Assembly: GCA_963750895.1 (NCBI GenBank)
Contig: CAVVSD010000005.1
Coordinates: forward strand, 124,001 to 188,000
DNA from: CAVVSD01 sp963750895
GTDB lineage: Bacteria; Actinomycetota; Thermoleophilia; Solirubrobacterales; Solirubrobacteraceae
Direction: 5' to 3'
Length of the DNA: 64,000 bases
Below the pieces are notes generated by a model that saw only the letters and a list, made by a program, of their open reading frames with translations, had not been told where the DNA came from and ran no database searches. This document shows positions 10,901 to 19,215 of the stretch, piece after piece; within the stretch, counting starts at the first letter, position 1; every line of letters starts with the position of its first letter. Position numbers and translations under genes: made by a program.

Positions 10901-10950
10901 GGCGCTCGGAGCGATGCTGCGCGAACTGCGAAGGGTGCCGACCGAGCGCC
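10901..10950 (-). promoter_or_regulatory. hairpin in the aroF leader RNA
   Basis: A perfect 9-bp stem (GGCGCTCGG at 10950-10942 with CCGAGCGCC at 10909-10901, minus strand) encloses a 32-nt loop. The 5' arm begins on the last base of the leader-peptide stop codon. The leader bases AGCGCC (11003-10998) could pair with GGCGCT of that arm, giving a mutually exclusive fold. No U-run follows, so it may act on translation or through Rho rather than as an intrinsic terminator. CCTTC in the loop could pair with GAAGG of the aroF Shine-Dalgarno. Confidence 0.6.
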
Positions 10951-11021
10951 TAGATAAATCGCCAGGCGAAATACCGACGCGCGAGATACGTCTGCGTGGC
11001 GCTGTCGGAAAGAACGGTCAT
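10950..11021 (-). CDS. aromatic-rich leader peptide of aroF (23 aa)
   Basis: ATG at 11021 lies 12 nt after the hisC stop. The peptide ends TYLARRYFAWRFI: five of its last twelve residues are Tyr, Phe or Trp. Three of those five codons are AU-ending (TAT, TAT, TTT), which are uncommon in this very GC-rich sequence, so slow decoding is plausible. The stop falls directly on the aroF hairpin. Shine-Dalgarno support is weak (GAAGAC). Architecture matches known amino-acid attenuators; function is inference. Confidence 0.65.
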   Translation of the reverse strand: MTVLSDSATQTYLARRYFAWRFI

Positions 11022-11033
11022 GCGTCTTCGACG

Positions 11034-12114
11034 TTACAGCAGTTCTCCGAGAGCGTCGAGGAACCGCTGGTTGTGCGATTGCGGGCCGAAGCTGCACGCG
11101 CAGCGCGCCCGGCCTGCCGAGCGACCCGCCCGCGCGCACGATGATGTCGCGCTCCTTCAGCGAGCGGACGATGTCCGGCTCGTCGGCGTCCTCCGGGAGG
11201 TCGAACCACACGAAGTTCGCCTGCGAGTCCGCGACCTGCATCCCCATCGCGGCGAGCCCCTCCTCGATGTGGATGCGGGCGACCACCGCGCGCTCGACGC
11301 GCTCGGCGACGGCGTCGCCGTGCTTGAGCGCCTCGACGGCCGCCGCCTGGGCGGCGACGTTCACGAAGAACGGCTGGCGGACCTGGTTGACCGCGCCGAC
11401 GAAGTCCTCCGACCCGCACAGACCGAAGCCGACGCGCAGGCCGGCGAGGCCGTAGACCTTCGAGAAGGTGCGCAGCAGGACGAGGTTCGGGTGGTCGTCG
11501 AGGAGGTCGAGCGTCGCGTCCGGGTCGTCGAGCGTCGAGTACTCGCAGTAGGCCTCGTCGATGATGAGCGCGATGTGCGACGGGACCTGCTCGACGAACG
11601 CCTTGATGCGCTCGAACGGCAGCGCCGTCGACGTCGGGTTGTTCGGGTTGCAGACGATGACGAGGCGCGTCGCGGCGTTGATCTCGGCCGCCATCGCGTC
11701 GAGGTCGTGCTCGTGGCGGTCGTTCACCGGGACGGTGACCGCGCGCGCGCCCGACGCCGCCGACAGCTGCGGGTAGATCGAGAAGGACGGCCAGGCGTGG
11801 AGGAACTCCGCCCCGGGCTCCAGGAGCGCCTGCCCGGCGGCGAGCAGGATCTCGCACGAGCCGTTGCCCAGCGCGATGCGCGAGCCGGGGATGCCGTAGC
11901 GGTCGCTCAGGCGGCTGCGCAGCAGCGACGCGGACGGATCGGGGTAGCGGTTGGCGCCTGCGACGGCGCGCTGGGCCGCCTCGACGACCTCGGGGAGCGG
12001 GGCCTCGGGCGACTCGTTGGAGGCAAGCAGCGCGACGTGATCGCCGAGCGCGTACCCGTCGGCTGCCGGGTACGACGGGATCTCGCGGATGCGGGTGTTG
12101 AACTCGATCGCCAT
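11034..12114 (-). CDS. hisC: histidinol-phosphate/aromatic aminotransferase (frameshifted)
   Basis: A PLP-dependent fold-type I aminotransferase. CNPNNPTS, IDEAYCEY and the PLP-lysine motif RTFSKVYGLAGLRVGF (near residue 218) are clear. Neighbours aroH, aroF and tyrA suggest it may serve phenylpyruvate and 4-hydroxyphenylpyruvate as well as, or instead of, histidinol phosphate. An extra base near 11091-11097 shifts the frame after GRPGALRV; removing it gives FGPQSHNQRFLDALGELL and a stop at 11034 (360 aa). As read, the ORF runs on to 10852. Confidence 0.85.
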
Positions 12115-12127
12115 CTCGCGCAGCAGA

Positions 12128-12493
12128 CTATTGCGCGCCTGCGATGTCCAGCCTGAGGCGGCGCGCCTCGCCGTGGTAGACGTGGCGGACCTCGTGGGTC
12201 TCGTCCGCGTAGAAGTGCATCAGGAGGCGCACGACCCGCGACAACGACCCGGGCACCGCCATCTCCTGCGTGCACAGGAGCGGGACGGTGTTGAACCCCA
12301 TCGCGCGGGCGGCGACCGCCGGGTACTCCGCGGTGAGGTCCTGCGTGCAGGTGAAGATGCAGCTCACCACGTCGGTGGGCGTGAGCGCGTTGCGCTCGAG
12401 GATCTCCTGGAGGAGGACGGTGGTTCCGTCGAGGATGAGGGGCGCCTCGTCGCGGTCGATCGACGTGGCGCCGCGCAGGGCGAACAGGCGCAT
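12128..12493 (-). CDS. aroH: chorismate mutase, AroH class
   Basis: Converts chorismate to prephenate, feeding TyrA and the Phe branch. It is the monofunctional trimeric AroH type, shown by RGATSIDRDE at the N-terminus, TCTQDLTAEYPA and RHVYHGEARRLRLD. ATG 12493 gives the start typical of the family (121 aa). Two further ATGs at 12505 and 12508 overlap the rluB stop and would add a few residues with translational coupling. Confidence 0.9.
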   Translation of the reverse strand: MRLFALRGATSIDRDEAPLILDGTTVLLQEILERNALTPTDVVSCIFTCTQDLTAEYPAVAARAMGFNTVPLLCTQEMAVPGSLSRVVRLLMHFYADETHEVRHVYHGEARRLRLDIAGAQ

Positions 12494-12504
12494 GGCGGGC
12501 GGCA

Positions 12505-13203
12505 TCATGTCAGTCCGCGCAGGCGCTGCGTCTCCGCGGGCGTGAGCCTGCGCGCCTGCCCCCGCGGGAGCGTGCCCAGCCGCAGCGGCCCGAAGGCGAT
12601 CCGCTCGATCTCCTTCACCGGATGGCCGACCGCGTCGCACATGCGGCGGACCTGGCGCTTGCGGCCCTCGTGGATCGTGATGTCGAGCTGGTCGGCGTGC
12701 AGACGGCGCACGAGCGCCGGGGCGGTCATGCCGTCCTCGAGCTCGACGCCGTTGCGCAGCGCGTGCAGCGCGCCCTCGCGGACCGGCGGCTTGGCGACCC
12801 TGACCCGGTAGGTCTTGGGCACCTCGAAGGAGGGGTGCATGAGGCGGTTGGCGAGCTCGCCGTCGTTCGTGATCAGGATGAGGCCGGTCGTGTCGGCGTC
12901 GAGGCGCCCGACGGGATACAGCCGCCCCTTCGCCTGTGACACGAGATCGAGGACGGTGCGGCGGCCGTGGGTGTCCTTCGCGGTGGACACGACGCCGGCC
13001 GGCTTGTGCAGCGCCCAGATCTCCTGCGGCTCGGCCCCGGTGACCGGCTTGCCGTCGACCGCGACGTCGCTGCGCTCGTCGACGTCGCGCGCGGGATCGC
13101 GCACCGTGATGCCGCCGACGGACACGCGCCCGGCATGCACGAGGTCCTCGGCGCGACGGCGCGAGGCGATGCCGGCGTGAGCGAGGAACTTCCCGAGGCG
13201 CAT
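12505..13203 (-). CDS. rluB: pseudouridine synthase, RsuA/RluB family
   Basis: rRNA pseudouridine synthase of 232 aa. An N-terminal S4 RNA-binding domain (MRLGKFLAHAGIASRRRAE) precedes the catalytic domain, with the active-site Asp in GRLDADTTGLIL. RluB in many Gram-positives sits next to scpB; here rlmN and an AbiEi/DUF559 gene intervene on the other strand. It is the first gene of the aromatic operon as I read it. RluB versus RluE/RsuA specificity cannot be settled by motif. Confidence 0.88.
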   Translation of the reverse strand: MRLGKFLAHAGIASRRRAEDLVHAGRVSVGGITVRDPARDVDERSDVAVDGKPVTGAEPQEIWALHKPAGVVSTAKDTHGRRTVLDLVSQAKGRLYPVGRLDADTTGLILITNDGELANRLMHPSFEVPKTYRVRVAKPPVREGALHALRNGVELEDGMTAPALVRRLHADQLDITIHEGRKRQVRRMCDAVGHPVKEIERIAFGPLRLGTLPRGQARRLTPAETQRLRGLT

Positions 13204-13220
13204 CCCCCCTACCCTCGCAC

Positions 13221-14208
13221 GTGGTGGATCTCGACCTCCTGCAGACGACGCTGGACGACCTCGGACAGCCCGCGTTCCGCGCCGGGCAGGTCTGGGAGTG
13301 GGCCGCGCGCGGCGCGGCCGGCTACGAGGACATGACGAACGTCCCGGCGGCATTGCGCGCGTCGCTCGGCGAGCGCGTCCCGTTCTCGAGCCTGTCGGTC
13401 GTCGAGCAGGCCGAGTCGCGCGACGGCACGGTCAAGGCGCTGTTCCACACCGCAGACGGCCGCCCGGTCGAGGCCGTGATGATGCGCTACCGCGACGGCC
13501 GGCGGTCGCTGTGCCTGAGCTCGCAGTCCGGCTGCCCGCTGACCTGCACGTTCTGCGCGACCGGCTCGATGAAGTTCGGCCGCAACCTCACCGCGTCGGA
13601 GATCCTCGACCAGGCGCTGCACTTCCGCCGGATCGAGCCCGTCGACCACGTCGTCTACATGGGGATGGGCGAGCCGATGATGAACATCGACGCCGTCCTC
13701 GCGGCGAGCCGCAGGCTCCCCGACGTGGGGGTCTCGCACCGCCACACGACCGTCTCGACCGTCGGCTGGGTGCCGGGGATCGACCGCCTCGCCGCAGAGC
13801 CCGAGCCGATCCGGCTCGCGTTCTCGCTGCACGCGCCGGAGGACGCGCTGCGCAGCGAGATCATGCCGGTGAACGAGCGCTACCCGCTGGGGAAGGTGCT
13901 CGAGGCGTGCCACCGCTGGAACGCGGCCAAGCGCCGTCCGGTGTTCATCGAGTACGTGATGCTCGCGGGCGTGAACGACCGCTACACCCAGGCCGTGCAG
14001 CTGGCCGAGCTGCTCGACCCGCGCGTCTTCAAGGTCAACCTCATCCCGTACAACCCGACCGACTCGATGTACGAGGGGTCCGGGCCGCGAGGCGATCGGC
14101 GCGTTCCGCGACGCCCTCGAGGAGCACGGGCTCCGCGCGACGGTGCGCCTGACGCGGGGCCGCGACATCGCGGCGGCGTGCGGGCAGCTGGCGGCTGCGG
14201 CCGGCTAG
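13221..14208 (+). CDS. rlmN: 23S rRNA/tRNA adenine C2-methyltransferase RlmN (frameshifted)
   Basis: A radical-SAM methyltransferase for A2503 of 23S rRNA. The [4Fe-4S] motif is CPLTCTFC, followed by MGMGEPMMN. The protein reads normally to MYEGSG, then an extra C at about 14084-14088 shifts the frame. Restoring it gives REAIGAFRDALEEHGLR and the conserved end with RLTRGRDIAAACGQL, stopping at 14208 (329 aa). GTG start at 13221, divergent from rluB by 17 nt. Probably a sequence error rather than a dead gene. Confidence 0.88.
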
Positions 14209-14228
14209 GGGGCGAACTTACAGATCAT

Positions 14229-15062
14229 CTGATCGGGGCCCTCGCGAGCCGCCAGTACGGCGTAGTCGCCCGGCAGCAGCTCCTCGACGCAGGCATCGAC
14301 CGTGGTCGGATCGACCGTGCCATCGCGAAGGGGCGACTCCATCGGCTGCACACCGGCGTCTACGCCGTCGGACACCGTTCCCCCAGCGACGAGGCGCGGT
14401 GGATCGCCGCGACGCTGGCGTGCGACGCGGTCCTGAGCCACCGCAGCGCGGGAGTGCTCTGGCGCCTCATCGTTCGCGACAACGGGCTCACCCACGTGAT
14501 CGCCGCAAGCGACCTTCGCCACCCGCGAATCCACGTTCATCGCGCCGAGCTGCATCCCGCCGACCGCACGGTCCGCAGCCGCATCCCGGTCACCAGCGTG
14601 GCCAGGACGCTCGCCGACCTCGCGCACACACTCGACGACGAATCGCTTCACCGCGCCGTCAGAGAGGCGCAATTCCGCAGGCTGTTCGACGAGGACAGGG
14701 TCCGCGACGTGCTCACCCGCCGGCCCGCGACGCGCCTGAAGGCGTACCTCGGCGACACGACCCTGACGCAGACCCAGCTCGAGGATCGCTTCCTGCGGAT
14801 CTGCCGTCGTCACGGCGTGCCGACGCCCGCGACCCAGTTCGGACTCAAGCCGCGCGTCGACTTCATCTGGCACGACGAGCGCGTCATCGTCGAGGTCGAC
14901 GGCTGGGAGGCCCACTCGACGCGCGTCGCGTTCCAGCAGGACCGGACGACGACGAACGCGCTCCTGCTCGCCGGCTATCTCGTGCTGCGCTTCACGTACG
15001 AGGACGTGGTCCACCGATCGCGGCTGGTCACGGCCCAGGTCCGACAGGCGCTCGCCCGCTAG
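14229..15062 (+). CDS. AbiEi antitoxin-like wing domain fused to DUF559 endonuclease-like domain
   Basis: The N-terminal ~70 residues are the AbiEi-type winged helix (RQYGVVARQQLLDAGI, GRLHRLHTGVYAVGH). The C-terminal ~110 residues resemble DUF559/Vsr-like PD-(D/E)XK folds (PRVDFIWHDERVIVEVDGW, ending LRFTYEDV). Such fusions are common, usually solitary, in actinobacteria; no AbiEii toxin lies nearby. No ATG, GTG or TTG is available in frame near the domain start. The CTG at 14229 is the only candidate, so an indel may hide the real start. Function unproven. Confidence 0.7.
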   Translation: MIGALASRQYGVVARQQLLDAGIDRGRIDRAIAKGRLHRLHTGVYAVGHRSPSDEARWIAATLACDAVLSHRSAGVLWRLIVRDNGLTHVIAASDLRHPRIHVHRAELHPADRTVRSRIPVTSVARTLADLAHTLDDESLHRAVREAQFRRLFDEDRVRDVLTRRPATRLKAYLGDTTLTQTQLEDRFLRICRRHGVPTPATQFGLKPRVDFIWHDERVIVEVDGWEAHSTRVAFQQDRTTTNALLLAGYLVLRFTYEDVVHRSRLVTAQVRQALAR

Positions 15063-15244
15063 TCCGCGTCCGGGTCGATCTCCCGCACGAGCCGGATCGG
15101 CGGGACCGGGCCGGTGCCCCGGCGCTCGGCGCGCAGCGCCGGGCAGTCGACCGGGTCGGCGTGCACGTAGGGGTAGCGACCGCTGAAGGACGGCTCGACG
15201 GCCTGGTCCGGGCGGAGGGGCTCATAGCAGCGGTTGCACGTCAT
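15059..15244 (-). CDS. small CxxC protein, function unknown
   Basis: A 61-residue protein opening MTCNRCYEPLRPDQA, with one clear CxxC pair and a later single Cys, so at most a partial zinc knuckle. Basic and proline-rich afterwards. GGAGCC lies upstream of the ATG at 15244. It follows scpB by 46 nt on the same strand and its stop overlaps the stop of the convergent AbiEi/DUF559 gene. I do not recognise the family. Confidence 0.55.
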   Translation of the reverse strand: MTCNRCYEPLRPDQAVEPSFSGRYPYVHADPVDCPALRAERRGTGPVPPIRLVREIDPDAD

Positions 15245-15290
15245 CCGGCTCCGATCCTCTCAAAACCGGACTGTTGGACTCCAACGTGCG

Positions 15291-15885
15291 TCACTGCGAC
15301 GGGAGCCCGACCTCCTGCGGTCCTGCGGCCCGCGCCTCGCCCGCGCGCAGCAGCCGCTCGCGCAGCGCGCTCTCCTCCTCCGGCGACGGGTCCCACGCCG
15401 CGATCTCGGGGAGGTCGGAGACCGCGTCGAGGCCGAAGAGCGTGAGGAAGAGCCCGGTGGTCCGGTAGAGCACGGCTCCGAACTGCGAGCGCCCCGCCTC
15501 CTCGATCAGCCCGCGCTCCAGCAGCGTCGCGGTCGCGGAGTCGGCGCTCACGCCCCGGATGCGGGTGATCTCCGGGCGCGACACGGGCTGCAGGTACGCG
15601 ACGATCGCGAGCGTCTCGGCCTGCGCCGGCGTCAACGGCGGGGTGCGCGGCTTGGCCAGCAGCCGCCGTGCGGCGTCCTCGGCCACCGGATCGGTCGCCA
15701 GCGCGTAGCCGCCGGCGACCCGCTGCAGCACGATCCCGCGCTCGCGTCAGCGCCGCCTCGAGCTCGCCGATCGCCTCCCCGACCTCCTCGGGCGACGCCT
15801 CGCACGCGGCAGCCAGATCCGCGAGCGCGACGGGCTCGGGGCTGAGGAACAGCAGCGCCTCGACGATGCGCGCCAGCGCGCTCAT
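15291..15885 (-). CDS. scpB: segregation and condensation protein B (frameshifted)
   Basis: The winged-helix kleisin partner of the SMC-ScpAB condensin. The N-terminus (ARIVEALLFLSPEPVALADLA) and C-terminus (QAETLAIVAYLQPVSRPEI, GLIEEAGRS) are both typical but lie in different frames. The break is near 15735-15746, after EAALTR; the C-terminal part resumes at IVLQRVAGGYAL. Restored length is about 198 aa. ATG 15885 overlaps the scpA stop (ATGA). Confidence 0.88.
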
Positions 15886-16625
15886 GCGGCGACGCGCGCG
15901 ACGACGTCGCGGCGCTCGATCGTGATCTCGCCGAACGGGTCGGCCTGGCTCCAGTCCGCCTCGCCGCGCTTGTAGAGCTCGAGCAGGGCGAAGAGGGTGA
16001 CCGCGACGGTCACGCGATCCGCACCCCGGACGGCCTCGTCGAACGTGCAGCCCCCGCGGCGCAGCAGCGCGCGCAGGTGCTGGAGCCGCTCGGCGACCGA
16101 CACCTTCGGCAGGTTGACGTGGCGAAGGTCGAGCTGCGGGGGCTCGCGCAGCAGCCCGCCGAGCGCCTTGCCGAGCTGCGTGGGCTTGTAGACGGCGCCC
16201 GCGGCGGCGGGATCGGTGCGGCGCAGCGAGCGCGGCAGCGGCGCCCTGCGGTGACGGTGCCCGGACTCGCGCTCGAGCAGCTCGGACAGGTGGTCGGCCG
16301 CGTTGCGGTAGCGGTGCGCGTCGAGCAGCCGCGCGAGCAGCTCCTCGGCCGCCTCGTGGGGCTCGAGGTCGAGCAGGTCGTCGGCCTCGCTGGGCAGCAG
16401 CAGCCGCGACTTCAGCTCCAGCAGCGCCGCGACGAGGACGAGGAACTCGGTCGCCGTCTCGAGATCGAGGTCGCCGCGTGCCTCGAGGACGTCGATGTAC
16501 GCGAGCACGACATCGGCGAGCTCGACCTCCATGAGATCGACCTCCTCGCGCAGCACGAGGGTGAGCAGGAGGTCGAACGGTCCCGAGAACACCTCCAGGT
16601 CGAGCTCGAGATCGGCCACCTGCAT
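15882..16625 (-). CDS. scpA: segregation and condensation protein A (ScpA)
   Basis: The kleisin subunit linking SMC heads, needed for chromosome segregation. The N-terminal FSGPFDLLLTLVLREEVDLMEV motif region and the C-terminal wing (FALLELYKRGEADWSQADPFGEI) are present. I chose the ATG at 16625 (247 aa, MQVADLELDLEVF) because this matches family N-termini; an upstream ATG would run into trpS. It is followed by scpB with overlapping stop and start. Confidence 0.93.
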   Translation of the reverse strand: MQVADLELDLEVFSGPFDLLLTLVLREEVDLMEVELADVVLAYIDVLEARGDLDLETATEFLVLVAALLELKSRLLLPSEADDLLDLEPHEAAEELLARLLDAHRYRNAADHLSELLERESGHRHRRAPLPRSLRRTDPAAAGAVYKPTQLGKALGGLLREPPQLDLRHVNLPKVSVAERLQHLRALLRRGGCTFDEAVRGADRVTVAVTLFALLELYKRGEADWSQADPFGEITIERRDVVARVAA

Positions 16626-16638
16626 CGTCCCCGGGACG

Positions 16639-17652
16639 CTAACGACCGCCTCGGACGCGAGGCGCCGGTCCCACACCCATGGCCGAGCGGACGTCGGCGA
16701 GCGTCTCCTGCGCCATGCCGCGGGCCTTCTCGGCGCCGGCGGCCAGGATCTCCTCCAGCGCGGCCTCGTCGCCGCGCAGCTCCTCGTAGCGCTCGCGGAC
16801 GGGCGCGAGCCACTCCACGACGGCCTCGGCGGTCGCGGTCTTGAGGTCCCCGTAGCCGCGGGCGTCGGCCATGTCGGCCTCGACCTGCTCCGGCGTCACC
16901 CCGCGGGCCACGGCCTGGATCTCGATGAGGTTCGTGACCCCGGGCTTGTCCGGCGCCCGGACGATGTCGCTGCCGGAGTCCGTCACCGCCCGCTTGAACT
17001 TGCGGCGGACGACGTCGGGCTCGTCGAGCACGAGCACGGTGCCCTGCTCGGACCCGCCGGTCGTGGACATCTTGCGCTCCGGCTCCTGCAGGTCGCGCAC
17101 GCGGGCGCCGACCTCCGGGATGCGGTGCTCGGGGACGACGAGCAGGTCGTCCCCGAAGCGCGCGTTGAACCGCGCGGCGACGTCGCGCATGAGCTCGAGG
17201 TGCTCGCGCTGGTCCTCCCCGACCGGGACCTCGGCCGCCCGGTAGGCGAGCACGTCGGCCGCCTGGAGCACCGGGTAGAAGAGCAGCCCGGACGACACGA
17301 GCTCGCGCTGCTGCGCGGACTTGTCGCGGAACTGGTGCATGCGGTTCAGCTCGCCGAGCGCGGTGACCGAGCTCAGCAGCCAGCAGAGCTCCGTGTGCTC
17401 CTGCACGTCGCCCTGGCGGAACAGCACGCACCGCTCCGGGTCCAGGCCGGCGGCGATGAGCACCGCGGTGGTGTCGTGGACGCGCTCGCGCAGCTCACCC
17501 GGGTCGTAGGCGACCGTGATCGCGTGAAGGTCCACGATGCAGTAGATCGCGGGGTCGCCGCGGTCCTGACCCTCGACGTACTGCCGGATGGCCCCGATGT
17601 AGTTCCCGAGGTGCTTGCGCCCCGTCGGCTGGATGCCCGAGAAGATCCGCAC
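16639..17652 (-). CDS. trpS: tryptophanyl-tRNA synthetase
   Basis: A class I aminoacyl-tRNA synthetase of 337 aa. The HIGH-type motif sits in FSGIQPTGRKHLGNYIG and the KMSKS-type motif in ERKMSTTGG. The GTG at 17652 begins VRIFSGIQPTG, as in homologues. It is 10 nt downstream of the broken SnoaL-like gene and 13 nt upstream of scpA, with no room for a T-box or separate leader. Confidence 0.94.
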   Translation of the reverse strand: MRIFSGIQPTGRKHLGNYIGAIRQYVEGQDRGDPAIYCIVDLHAITVAYDPGELRERVHDTTAVLIAAGLDPERCVLFRQGDVQEHTELCWLLSSVTALGELNRMHQFRDKSAQQRELVSSGLLFYPVLQAADVLAYRAAEVPVGEDQREHLELMRDVAARFNARFGDDLLVVPEHRIPEVGARVRDLQEPERKMSTTGGSEQGTVLVLDEPDVVRRKFKRAVTDSGSDIVRAPDKPGVTNLIEIQAVARGVTPEQVEADMADARGYGDLKTATAEAVVEWLAPVRERYEELRGDEAALEEILAAGAEKARGMAQETLADVRSAMGVGPAPRVRGGR

Positions 17653-17662
17653 CCGCGCGACG

Positions 17663-18120
17663 TTAGCCGAAGCGCGCCAGGACCTCGCCCGCCCAGCCCA
17701 TGATCGACTTCTCATGCGATCCGCCAGTCGCCGTACCTTCGCGACGATGTCGCGGACGTGCCCGCACCAGTAGAGCGTCGGGGCTCTCGCGACGGGCTGG
17801 TCTGCGTCGTCATGACGTACATGCGCACCTGCCAGTGGTCCGGGCCGGCCCTGCGGGTCCGGGTCGAAGACGAACTGCGAGCATCGGTGCTGGCGGCCGG
17901 GGAACTCCGGGTTCTCGTGGAACTTCAGGACGAGCTCGCGGACGCCGTCGTGGCCCGTGCTGCTCCTCGAGCCCGCCGCCGCGCGCCTCCTCGGTGACGA
18001 GCGCGTCCTCGGTGAACAGCGCGACGTACCCGTCGGTGTCGCCCGTGTCGAGCGCCCAGCTGTAGCGGTCGTAGAGCTCGTACGATCGCGCGCGCGGTCC
18101 TCGGCTGACGGTCCTGGCAT
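17663..18120 (-). pseudogene. SnoaL-like/NTF2-fold protein, broken by several frameshifts
   Basis: Pieces of one SnoaL-like gene appear in all reading frames: MPGPSAEDRAR, then ELYDRYSWALDTGDTDGYV in a second frame, HDGVRELVLKFHENPEFPG back in the first, DHWQVRMYVMTT, then TLYWCGHVRDIVAKV, and a final GWAGEVLARFG. At least five indels are needed in about 450 nt, far above the rate elsewhere. The family includes small hydrolases, isomerases and dehydratases with an NTF2 cone. It is either decaying or a low-quality stretch of consensus. It ends 10 nt before trpS. Confidence 0.6.
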
Positions 18121-18134
18121 GCCTCTCTCCTCTC

Positions 18135-19215
18135 CTAGAACGTCACGACGGTGCGGGTCGCATCGCCGCCGTGCAGCGTCCCGATCGCGCCCGACGAGGT
18201 CGTCCGAGCGCGATGCGCGAGTCGAGACGAGGTCGTCGAGCCGCAGACGGCCCTGCAGGTACAGGTCGACGTAGCGCGGGATGTCGATCCGGAAGCGGTT
18301 GGAGCCCATGAGCGACCCCTGGATCCTGCGGTCCCAGTTCAGCGTGATCCCGTCGAGGCTGACGGTCGAGCCCGCGAGCACGCCGACCACCGTGCAGGTC
18401 CCGCCCACGCGCAGCATGCCGAACGCCTGCTCGGCCGTCGCGGCGGAGCCGACCGCCTCGAAGGACCACTCGACCCCGCCGCCGGTGAGCTCGAGGACCT
18501 GCTCGACGGCGTCGCCCGCGGTCGCGTCGACCGCGTCCGTCGCGCCGAGCTCACGCGCGAGGGCGAGCTTCGACGCGCGCGTGTCGACCGCGACGATCCG
18601 CGTCGCGCCGCAGATCCGCGCGGCCTGCACGGCGCTGAGCCCCACGCCTCCGCATCCGACGACCGCGACGCTCGCGCCCGCCGGCACCCGCGCGGTGTTC
18701 AGGACGGCGCCGAGACCGGTCGTCACGCCGCAGCCGAGCAGCGCCGCGACCTCGAGCGGCATCGCCGGATCGATGCGGACGACCGCGTGCTCGTGGACGA
18801 GGAGCTGCTCGGCGAAGGAGCCCAGCTCCTCGAAGGCGTGCACCGGCTCGCCGTCGAGCCGCAGGCGCGGCGGCTCGCCCGCCCGTCGCCGCGTGCCCTG
18901 CTTGTCGCAGAGGTAGGGCCGCCCGCTCACGCACAGGTCGCAGTCGCCGCAGAAGACCGACAGGCACGTCGTCACGTGGTCGCCCGGCGCGACGTAGGTG
19001 ACCTCCGAGCCGACCGCCTCGACGATCCCCGCCGACTCGTGGCCCATGACGCTCGGCACGGGGAACGGGAAGCGCCCCTCGAGGGCGAACGCGTCGCTGT
19101 GGCAGACGCCCGCGGCCGCGGTCCGCACGAGCACCTCGCGGGGGCCGGGCGCGTCGACGGCGACGTCGGCCAGCAGCAGCGGCTCCGCCACGCCGAGCTG
19201 GACGGCGGCCCTCAC
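18135..19215 (-). CDS. zinc-dependent alcohol dehydrogenase, MDR family (frameshifted end)
   Basis: A class III-like NAD-linked alcohol dehydrogenase. Catalytic zinc residues sit in CHSDAF and GHESAG, the structural-zinc loop is CGDCDLCVSGRPYLC, and the NAD site is GCGGVGLSAV. GTG 19215 overlaps the GMC oxidoreductase stop. Indels between about 18187 and 18222 scramble the last ~30 residues; with them corrected the protein ends TLHGGDATRTVVTF at 18135. Neighbouring oxidoreductases suggest alcohol or aldehyde oxidation; the substrate is unknown. Confidence 0.85.

Noticed and set aside
14041..14210. Programmed +1 frameshift in rlmN
   Set aside because: No slippery site or stop-codon context; the same kind of error recurs in many unrelated genes, so a sequencing artefact is more likely.
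15273..15285. GTTGGA-C-TCCAAC palindrome after scpB
   Set aside because: Only 6 bp with a 1-nt centre, which cannot form a normal hairpin loop; no terminator U-run of note.
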